From Euryarchaeota archaeon UBA250 (GTDB lineage Archaea; Thermoplasmatota; Poseidoniia; Poseidoniales; Thalassarchaeaceae), in assembly GCA_002504845.1 (NCBI GenBank), contig DATW01000032.1:8188-13455 (forward strand): a DNA stretch of 5,268 bases, given 5' to 3'. The first letter of the stretch is position 1. Every line of letters starts with the position of its first letter. Below are positions 1 through 4,743 of the stretch, one piece after another. Position numbers and translations under genes: made by a program. The notes under the pieces were generated by a model. It saw only the letters and a list, made by a program, of their open reading frames with translations. It was not told the origin of the DNA and made no database searches.

Positions 1-1153
1 CTATGGCCTCAGTGCTCGGCTCCCATATGTCTCTCTTAAGCGCCTTTCGAAAGGGCATACGGAGATGCCGGCGCCCATCTGAAGATGCCCCCCTCCTCAA
101 CATCGCCAAGCGAGCCACGGGCCAGACCATTCTTCTCAACAGGCCTGGTTCGTAAATCCGCCTCATGAATCGTAACCCGTCTCCTGAGCGCTTCTGATCC
201 CTCATCCAGTATCTTGCTACCGCCTTGAATCCCCTATCGCCCATTCTGTTCATCAAGAATCGATTAGTCGCACTTGCCTTAACCAATGGGAGAAGACGTC
301 TACGAACTTCCTCTTCATAATCCACCTCCCCCATGATTGATTTCGCTGCCAGTACCCCGCTAGTTATCGCATATCGCATTCCGAAGCCCCACATGAAGTC
401 CTGAAGTCCGCCTGCTTCGCCGACGTAATGGCGACCATCAACGACGTAACGATCCGGAATTGAGAAATCCCCCTTCCCGCCGACTCGCTTGATGGGTATT
501 CTATCTAACTTGTAATTACGATCATACCATGCTATGGTCTCGTCAAGGAAGCGCCCACTCTTACGCTGTTTCCTCCAAAGGCATGTGCAAATCAACCCAA
601 TGCCATCTATGATTATCATGTAGCTGTAGGCTCCTGGAGCAAGTTTGTCATTGAGCTGAAATGTTACATGATTCTCGTGTCCGGTCTTGAATATCTCTCC
701 GAATGCCACTGCACTCGATTGCTTTGGCCCAGCGGCTATTATGTTGCATTCCAAGGGATCTTTCTTGACTCCATAGTGAATTTCAGCACCAGCCGATTTT
801 GCCATTTCTTTGAATCCTTGATCTATACAATGCTTAGCAGTTCCCCGCTCCACTACTCTGAATGCAATACCGTCCGTGATTGGATTTGTTATCACATCAT
901 CTGGGTGGACCAAGTCAACTATGCTGAATGGGTCTGATTTGAAGGCCTCAGGATCAAGTCCCCAATCGCGCATCTCATCAAAGAAGTCGTTTTGAGAAGT
1001 CCAATTTTCAATCCCTTGGAAGTCGCCATCAAAACGAGCTCCGCTATCCTTTCGTATCTCGTGGACATGAACCTCTCTTCCTGCTTTGGCAAGAATAGTC
1101 GCAGCTGCAAGGCCGGAAAGACCGGCCCCGAGTATGTCCACTCTTTCATCCAC
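1..1153 (-). CDS. FAD-dependent oxidoreductase, geranylgeranyl reductase-like (3' end cut by window edge)
   Basis: Reading the minus strand gives one uninterrupted frame of 384 codons that leaves the window before a stop. The N-terminus has a Rossmann FAD-binding signature, GAGLSG at residues 9-14, with the ribose-binding acidic residue E32 at the end of the second strand. Next come an RG(T)AK...D segment (103-111) and a conserved C-terminal FAD-contact stretch, GEAGGLQDF (245-253) followed by a GxGMRYAxxSG helix start. This order matches the geranylgeranyl reductase/lycopene cyclase/FixC superfamily; archaeal members saturate the isoprenoid chains of membrane lipids. The usual substrate-cavity YxWxFP motif is not recognisable: the equivalent part reads PGAYSYMIIIDGIG (173-186), so the substrate is uncertain. 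The start is GTG at 1153, the first possible start after an in-frame TAG, with GAGGTG seven bases upstream. Family proteins are about 390-400 residues, so little is probably missing. The C-terminal part is rich in Arg and may touch membrane phospholipid (inference). Confidence 0.85.
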   Translation of the reverse strand, partial: MDERVDILGAGLSGLAAATILAKAGREVHVHEIRKDSGARFDGDFQGIENWTSQNDFFDEMRDWGLDPEAFKSDPFSIVDLVHPDDVITNPITDGIAFRVVERGTAKHCIDQGFKEMAKSAGAEIHYGVKKDPLECNIIAAGPKQSSAVAFGEIFKTGHENHVTFQLNDKLAPGAYSYMIIIDGIGLICTCLWRKQRKSGRFLDETIAWYDRNYKLDRIPIKRVGGKGDFSIPDRYVVDGRHYVGEAGGLQDFMWGFGMRYAITSGVLAAKSIMGEVDYEEEVRRRLLPLVKASATNRFLMNRMGDRGFKAVARYWMRDQKRSGDGLRFMRRIYEPGLLRRMVWPVARLAMLRRGASSDGRRHLRMPFRKALKRDIWEPSTEAI

Positions 1154-1160
1154 GTTATCC

Positions 1161-1166
1161 CACCTC
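1161..1166 (-). promoter_or_regulatory. Shine-Dalgarno site of the FAD oxidoreductase gene, inside a small hairpin
   Basis: On the minus strand GAGGTG lies seven bases before the GTG at 1153 and decides this non-ATG start. The GGTG part also forms one arm of a five-base stem (1160-1164 with 1171-1175, six-base loop), so the site could be partly hidden in the mRNA. The match to the archaeal 16S rRNA 3' end is seen directly; the masking is inference. Confidence 0.6.
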
Positions 1167-1176
1167 GTCCGGTGGA

Positions 1177-1188
1177 GATAGCCCTATC
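1177..1188. repeat. Short palindrome in the divergent spacer
   Basis: GATAG-CC-CTATC is a perfect five-base inverted repeat with a two-base centre. It sits in the 58-bp spacer between the divergent oxidoreductase and moaE genes, about 24 bases before the moaE ATG. It could be part of an operator or simply chance; no clear TATA element is visible in the spacer. Confidence 0.3.
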
Positions 1189-1211
1189 CCTCAGATTCTT
1201 GCCCGCCAGTC

Positions 1212-1631
1212 ATGGTCGTCGAGGTTATCGTCACGGAGAGTCCACTCGATCCTTCTAATTTGATGACCATGATTAATTCTGATGGTGCTGGAGCAGTTGC
1301 CTCTTTCATAGGTCTTGTTCGAGATAGCCATGGCGATGAAGAAGTAATGGGGCTCGAGTTTGAGGCATGGGGGAGCCGACTTCCCTCAGTCTTGGAGGAA
1401 ATCGGAAACAAGGCTCTTGAAGAACAGAATCTAAAATCAATAGTTATCGCACACAGAATCGGCTATGTTGAACCAGGCGAAACAATCGTCTGCATACATG
1501 CATCAGCGATTCATCGAGCTCAGGCTTTCGCCGCCTGTAGTTGGACTATCGATGAATTAAAGCGACAGGCTCCAATATGGAAGAAGGAGATCCGTTCAAG
1601 TGGCGAATATTGGATAGAGGGGCTTGGTTGA
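1212..1631 (+). CDS. moaE: Molybdopterin synthase catalytic subunit MoaE
   Basis: A 139-residue protein, against about 150 in E. coli. MoaE is the large subunit of molybdopterin synthase: with thiocarboxylated MoaD it inserts two sulfurs into cyclic pyranopterin monophosphate to make molybdopterin in the cytoplasm. Family landmarks appear in order: the FIGLVRD strand with R37, the HRIG motif (81-84), the HR pair (101-102) followed by AFAA, and the active-site segment LKRQAPIWKKE (116-126). K117 and K124 correspond to the catalytic lysines K119 and K126 of E. coli. The C-terminal GEYWIEG matches the family's closing strand. The start at 1212 is the only plausible one: no in-frame start codon lies close upstream and the next Met is residue 18. 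No Shine-Dalgarno sequence precedes it, so the message may be leaderless. It is the first gene of the plus-strand block and is followed by moaC after 43 bases. No moaD is present in the window. Confidence 0.95.
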   Translation: MVVEVIVTESPLDPSNLMTMINSDGAGAVASFIGLVRDSHGDEEVMGLEFEAWGSRLPSVLEEIGNKALEEQNLKSIVIAHRIGYVEPGETIVCIHASAIHRAQAFAACSWTIDELKRQAPIWKKEIRSSGEYWIEGLG

Positions 1632-1662
1632 GATATGTCCGAGCGCCTAAGTACCCCCATGC

Positions 1663-1666
1663 GGAG
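1663..1666 (+). promoter_or_regulatory. Ribosome binding site of moaC
   Basis: GGAG lies eight bases before the moaC ATG at 1675. It supports this start over the ATG at 1659, which is in another frame. An internal Shine-Dalgarno site behind moaE fits translation from a shared message. Confidence 0.5.
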
Positions 1667-1674
1667 AGACAGGT

Positions 1675-2124
1675 ATGCCCAATAACCCGTCAGTCATCGA
1701 TATCAGTTCAAAAAAACCGATGTTCCGCCGAGCAATAGCAACAGGAGTTCTAGCGGTCCCGCCACAGGTATTGGAAATAGCATTGGAGGGCATGACCTCC
1801 AAAGGAGACCTCAGAACGTCTTCGACAATTGCTGCCATTATGGCGGTGAAGAATACACCCACATCTCTTCCGCATTGCCACCCCATCCCGATAGACAGCT
1901 GTACTGTAGATTGGGAAGACGATGATCTTGGTTTGAGATGTACTGTTACTGTATCCGCCACGGCAAAGACGGGGGTCGAAATGGAGGCTTTGTGCGGTGT
2001 ATCAGCAGGATTACTTTGCGCCCTCGACATGTTAAAACCAATTCTCAAGGACTCAGATGGCCAATATCCGGGGACCTCAATCGAAGGAATACGGGTGCTA
2101 TCGAAGCACAAGCATCCTGCGTAG
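1675..2124 (+). CDS. moaC: Cyclic pyranopterin monophosphate synthase MoaC
   Basis: A 149-residue protein, close to the family's usual 150-160. MoaC converts 3',8-cyclo-7,8-dihydro-GTP, made by MoaA, into cyclic pyranopterin monophosphate, the substrate of the MoaD/MoaE synthase. The sequence begins with the family's MxxxVIDIS strand. The core AAIMAVKNT (53-61) and PHCHPIPI (66-73) carry K59 and the active-site H69. The AKTGVEMEAL stretch (97-106) holds E102 and E104. The helix ALDMLK (116-121) supplies D118 and K121, equivalent to E. coli D128 and K131. Nothing essential appears to be missing. Instead of the common LIPLCHPL the enzyme has SLPHCHPI, an extra histidine beside the active-site one. 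It lies directly after moaE and before the bisphosphatase gene. A long frame on the opposite strand is a shadow of this gene. Confidence 0.95.
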   Translation: MPNNPSVIDISSKKPMFRRAIATGVLAVPPQVLEIALEGMTSKGDLRTSSTIAAIMAVKNTPTSLPHCHPIPIDSCTVDWEDDDLGLRCTVTVSATAKTGVEMEALCGVSAGLLCALDMLKPILKDSDGQYPGTSIEGIRVLSKHKHPA

Positions 2125-2155
2125 GATTGATTGCTGTCCCCCTCTACAACTGGTT

Positions 2156-3103
2156 GTGCCAGTTCGCGATTTGACAGAGGATTTCCTTCGCGCCACATCT
2201 TCAGCTGCAGCTGCAGCCTATGGCTGGATAGGAAAAGGAGACGGAAAAGCCGCTGATGGAGCGGCTGTAGAGGCAATGCGTGATGTCTTCGATACAATCC
2301 CATTCGATGGTAGAGTCGCTATTGGAGAGGGAGAGAGAGATGATGCACCTATGCTTTGGATTGGTGAGCCACTAGGTTCTAGTCAAGGATTAGAGAATGC
2401 CCAGATGATAGACATAGCAGTAGACCCTCTTGAATGTACAAATCATGTTGCAAATGACCTGCCCAATGCCATGGCTGTTCTGGCCGCAGCCCCAAGAGGC
2501 GCTTTACTCCACGCCCCTGACTGCTATATGGACAAGATCGCAGGCCCTTCGATACTGAAAGGTGAGATAAGCCTGGAAGGATCTACACAATACAATTTAG
2601 AAGCTACAAGCCACGTACTTGACCGTCCAATATCTGATTTGACAGTGGTAGTTATGGATCGCCCTCGACATACAGATTTGATATCAAGAATAGAAGGAAT
2701 AGGGGCCAATGTCCGGTTGATTGGTGACGGAGATATAGCAGCGGCGCTCGATGCAGCAGACCCTGACTCCAATACCGACCTTCTGATGGGTATAGGGGCA
2801 GCACCTGAGGGGGTAATCACCGCTACAGCACTCCGCGGACTGGATGCCCCTTTCGAAGGACGACTTGTAACCACAACAGAGGACCATCAAGAGAGAGCAT
2901 TGAAGATGGTTGGAGAACGAATCGACGATATTTGGGATCGAGATGAACTCTGCTCTTCTGGCGATGCAGTATACATCGGATCAGGAGTTTGCGCTGGAAG
3001 GGTCCCCGGAGTGCGTAAGAATCCAGAAGGCAATATGGTTGTAACTTCAGAGATCATCGATGTCAAATCATCAACCAGATCAATCGTAGAAAGTATTCTG
3101 TGA
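2156..3103 (+). CDS. glpX: Fructose-1,6-bisphosphatase, class II (GlpX type)
   Basis: Hydrolyses fructose-1,6-bisphosphate to fructose-6-phosphate, the committed step of gluconeogenesis. The 315-residue product (E. coli GlpX has 336) shows GKGDGKAADGAAVEAM (26-41, D34), IGEGERDDAPML (56-67, E58), VDPLECT (89-95), a PRH motif, the DGDIAAAL loop and GIGAAPEGV, all collinear with GlpX. D90 and E93 match the metal ligands D85 and E88 of E. coli. The normally conserved Gly after the Glu is Cys here (C94), and GIGGAPEGV has become GIGAAPEGV. The start is uncertain. The frame is open back to an ATG at 2057, but that would overlap moaC by 68 bases and add 33 residues unlike the family. GTG 2156 places the first helix and the AAYGWIG motif at the usual distance from the N-terminus; TTG 2171 is the other option. 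Neither has a clear Shine-Dalgarno site. Confidence 0.9.
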   Translation: MPVRDLTEDFLRATSSAAAAAYGWIGKGDGKAADGAAVEAMRDVFDTIPFDGRVAIGEGERDDAPMLWIGEPLGSSQGLENAQMIDIAVDPLECTNHVANDLPNAMAVLAAAPRGALLHAPDCYMDKIAGPSILKGEISLEGSTQYNLEATSHVLDRPISDLTVVVMDRPRHTDLISRIEGIGANVRLIGDGDIAAALDAADPDSNTDLLMGIGAAPEGVITATALRGLDAPFEGRLVTTTEDHQERALKMVGERIDDIWDRDELCSSGDAVYIGSGVCAGRVPGVRKNPEGNMVVTSEIIDVKSSTRSIVESIL

Positions 3104-3114
3104 CGTAGATCTTC

Positions 3115-3127
3115 AAGGCGATGCCTT
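3115..3127 (+). repeat. Small hairpin between the bisphosphatase and aldolase genes
   Basis: AAGGC-GAT-GCCTT forms a five-base stem with a three-base loop, 11 bases after the glpX stop. No T-run follows, so it is not a convincing terminator. It might slow decay or mark processing of a shared message, or be chance. Confidence 0.2.
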
Positions 3128-3161
3128 CATTGCCATGCTTCTTGTAGCCGTTCTGTAGAAT

Positions 3162-4169
3162 ATGTCGTCCCAGTCACTGGAACAAATCGCACAAAGCCTA
3201 GTCGCACCCGGTAAAGGCATCCTAGCAGCCGATGAAAGCAATGGTACAATGTCGAAACGATTGGAGGCGGTGAATGTGGAACCTAGCGAGCACACTCGCA
3301 GGGCATATAGATCAGCTATGTTTTCATCAGAAGGAATCGAGGAGTACATTTCAGGAGTGATACTTTTCGATGAGACAATACGGCAGAAAATGGACGACGG
3401 TACTCCGATTCCTGATTATCTAATTTCTAAGGGAATTATTCCAGGGATAAAGGTGGATACGGGGGCAAAGCCACTTTCATGGCATGAAGGGGAGACTGTC
3501 ACCGAGGGTCTTGATGGATTGAGGGGCCGATGCGAAGAATACTATCGCATGGGAGCAAGATTTGCCAAGTGGAGAGCCGTCATCAAGATATCAGGAGATC
3601 TTCCAAGTGACGCTGCAATCTCAGTAAATGCACACGCCCTTGCAAGATACGCTGCAATATGCCAAGAACAGGGCATAGTCCCGATTATAGAACCTGAAGT
3701 TTTGATGACAGGACCTCACGGATTAGGTCAGTGCGCTTCAATTACGTCCAGAATATTGAACGCGGTATATTCGGAGTGTAAAATTCAAGGTGTCAATCTC
3801 AGAGGTACGATTCTCAAACCAAATATGGTATTACCAGGATCAGAAGCTGAAAAGGTCGATGCAGAATCTGTTGCAAGGGCGACTGCAGAGGTGCTCAAAG
3901 AAATGGTCCCAGAAGAAGTCGCGGGAGTCGCATTCTTGTCAGGAGGACAGTCGGATATCGATGCAACATCCCATCTCAATGAGACCAATCTGGCTATTGG
4001 AAATGCTCCTTGGCCGTTGACATTTTCATTCGGCCGCGCGCTTCTCGCAGACGCACTCTCCCTATGGTCGAAGTCGGACGTTGAAGGTGCCCAAGCGAAA
4101 CTTCGCCATCGCTCCAGGATGAACGCCCTCGCAGCAGTAGGCGCTTGGTCATCAGATCTCGAAGTATGA
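3162..4169 (+). CDS. fba: Fructose-1,6-bisphosphate aldolase, class I (classical glycolytic family)
   Basis: A Schiff-base aldolase that reversibly joins dihydroxyacetone phosphate and glyceraldehyde-3-phosphate. Its 335 residues align along their length with animal, plant and bacterial class I aldolases rather than with the DhnA/archaeal type. Landmarks: PGKGILAADES (16-26, D24), GGVILF-like SGVILFDE (64-71), PGIKVDTG (94-101), FAKWRAVIKI (134-143, K142), the VPIIEPEVL strand (173-181, E177 and E179), the Schiff-base segment TILKPNMV (216-223, K219), FLSGGQS (258-264) and TFSFGRAL (287-294, R292). These correspond to rabbit D33, K146, E187, E189, K229 and R303. The product ends about 30 residues earlier than the animal enzyme, so the flexible tail with its terminal Tyr is absent. 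ATG 3162 is the first usable start and has no strong Shine-Dalgarno site. The gene lies 58 bases after glpX, which points to a shared gluconeogenic role. Confidence 0.95.
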   Translation: MSSQSLEQIAQSLVAPGKGILAADESNGTMSKRLEAVNVEPSEHTRRAYRSAMFSSEGIEEYISGVILFDETIRQKMDDGTPIPDYLISKGIIPGIKVDTGAKPLSWHEGETVTEGLDGLRGRCEEYYRMGARFAKWRAVIKISGDLPSDAAISVNAHALARYAAICQEQGIVPIIEPEVLMTGPHGLGQCASITSRILNAVYSECKIQGVNLRGTILKPNMVLPGSEAEKVDAESVARATAEVLKEMVPEEVAGVAFLSGGQSDIDATSHLNETNLAIGNAPWPLTFSFGRALLADALSLWSKSDVEGAQAKLRHRSRMNALAAVGAWSSDLEV

Positions 4170-4171
4170 GA

Positions 4172-4432
4172 TCATCCTTGAAGCCCAGGATTTCGCTCAT
4201 CCTCTCGAAGTGTCCAGACACATATCTCGTATCTGCCCGAGAGGGCGCCTCCACGCTTCGTCGTCGCTATCTTGCGAATATCCTTGTCCTTTGAGAGTAC
4301 ATTGCCGAGCTGCTGAGGGGTAGTTCCATGACGCATTGTCGAATTAACATGTTCAAGGATCTCAGTAGTATTAGCCTGTCCTCTCTCGTTCAGGAATTTC
4401 TTGATTTTTTCTCTGAGTCTTGTTGTTCTCAT
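4172..4432 (-). CDS. Small winged-helix-like protein, function unknown
   Basis: An 86-residue basic protein. The predicted layout is a helix (5-14), a second helix (22-31, TTEILEHVN), then GTTPQQLGNVLSKD (36-49), which looks like a recognition helix, and a beta wing (53-75) ending in RYEICVWTL. This resembles the compact winged-helix proteins common in euryarchaea, probably DNA- or RNA-binding, but I cannot name a family with certainty. The open frame extends upstream to an ATG at 4534. I chose the internal ATG at 4432 because GGAGGTG sits exactly seven bases before it and the product then begins at the first helix; the extra 34 residues would have no recognisable fold. The gene converges on the aldolase gene with only two bases between the two stops, so the transcripts must overlap or end inside each other. 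It is transcribed away from the AT-rich region to its right. Confidence 0.7.
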   Translation of the reverse strand: MRTTRLREKIKKFLNERGQANTTEILEHVNSTMRHGTTPQQLGNVLSKDKDIRKIATTKRGGALSGRYEICVWTLREDERNPGLQG

Positions 4433-4439
4433 TGATTTG

Positions 4440-4446
4440 CACCTCC
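4440..4446 (-). promoter_or_regulatory. Strong Shine-Dalgarno site of the small winged-helix gene
   Basis: The minus strand reads GGAGGTG, a full match to the archaeal 16S rRNA 3' end, seven bases before the ATG at 4432. It is the strongest ribosome binding site in the window and settles the start of this gene. Confidence 0.75.
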
Positions 4447-4534
4447 GCTTCAAACGCTTTACCAGAAGGCTATTTGAAAGACTGTTGGGGCCTTTCTCAG
4501 TAACCATCCGCCTCAGCGTTATGGTGCAGGACAA

Positions 4535-4563
4535 TCGACCACAATATAACGCTTCTTGGTCGA
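4535..4563. repeat. Inverted repeat TCGACCA/TGGTCGA around a TATA-like core
   Basis: Two perfect seven-base arms (4535-4541 and 4557-4563) flank a 15-base centre. On the minus strand the centre contains TTATATT, a possible TATA element for the small winged-helix gene, which would give a leader of roughly 85-90 bases. The layout suits an operator overlapping a promoter, but the repeat could equally be a transcript hairpin. Confidence 0.4.
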
Positions 4564-4639
4564 GTCTGTATTTTGGTTACATCAAGTTGCAGGAATAGAC
4601 CCCCTATTGACCACCCAATACGCCCCTTGCAATGACAAT

Positions 4640-4688
4640 ATGTTATTTTCTACTGGAAATATGTAATATAATATAATAAAAATAACAT
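4640..4688. repeat. Ten-base perfect inverted repeat flanking an AT-rich core
   Basis: ATGTTATTTT (4640-4649) and AAAATAACAT (4679-4688) are perfect reverse complements. Allowing one mismatch, the pairing extends outward by three positions. The 29-base centre includes the low-complexity run of TAATA units at 4664-4679. It lies 55 bases before the start of the plus-strand winged-helix gene. It could be an operator for that regulator; the AT-rich composition raises the chance of a coincidental match. Confidence 0.45.
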
Positions 4689-4702
4689 TTTAATAGAATA
4701 AA
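4665..4702 (+). promoter_or_regulatory. Candidate TATA promoter region of the plus-strand regulator gene
   Basis: TATA-like sequence is dense here: AATATAATATAATAAAA at 4665-4681 and TTTAATAGAATAAA at 4689-4702. The second, about 26 bases before 4721, would place the transcript start near 4720 and leave a short leader before ATG 4744. The element is inferred from composition and spacing only. Confidence 0.4.
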
Positions 4703-4743
4703 TGGTTAGTAAAACACGTTATGATTGACAGTGGGTGTCATTG

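Larger units (their letters stand above)
1154..1211. promoter_or_regulatory. Divergent spacer carrying start signals for both flanking genes
   Basis: These 58 bases must include the promoter of moaE and the leader of the oxidoreductase gene, unless their transcription starts inside the opposite gene. No standard TATA box is visible. The spacer holds a hairpin over the minus-strand Shine-Dalgarno site and the palindrome at 1177-1188. Confidence 0.4.
4433..4743. other. Gene-free region between two divergent regulator-like genes
   Basis: This 311-base stretch separates the starts of the two winged-helix genes. I see no convincing coding frame, tRNA or CRISPR unit. It changes from mixed composition (4433-4620) to strongly AT-rich (about 4635-4715). 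It holds the Shine-Dalgarno site of the left gene, one inverted repeat at 4535-4563 and another at 4640-4688, both listed separately. It most likely carries the promoters of both genes. Confidence 0.6.

Noticed and set aside
668..937. Plus-strand 89-codon frame
   Set aside because: Antisense to the oxidoreductase gene, with no ribosome site or domain.
919..1149. 76-codon minus-strand frame starting at an ATG
   Set aside because: It overlaps the oxidoreductase in a different frame; the frame with the GAGLSG motif is open for 384 codons and is the real one.
1647..2303. 218-codon minus-strand open frame opposite moaC
   Set aside because: It lies across moaC and the start of glpX, both strongly supported by motifs, and its translation has no recognisable domain. 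It is a shadow frame.
4405..4410. Six-T run as a terminator for the aldolase transcript
   Set aside because: It is the complement of Lys codons in the winged-helix gene and lies over 230 bases past the stop; too weak to call.
4503..4525. ACCAT/ATGGT inverted repeat
   Set aside because: Only five-base arms with a 13-base spacer; expected by chance.
4433..4534. N-terminal extension of the small winged-helix protein to an ATG at 4534
   Set aside because: The full GGAGGTG site seven bases before the ATG at 4432 marks that codon as the start, and the extension looks like non-coding sequence.
4401..4598. Plus-strand 65-codon frame over the left part of the gene-free region
   Set aside because: It begins antisense to the winged-helix gene and has no homology or ribosome site that I can see.
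4664..4679. TAATA repeats as a CRISPR or iteron-like array
   Set aside because: The units are only five bases, about three copies, in low-complexity AT-rich sequence. It is better explained as promoter composition.
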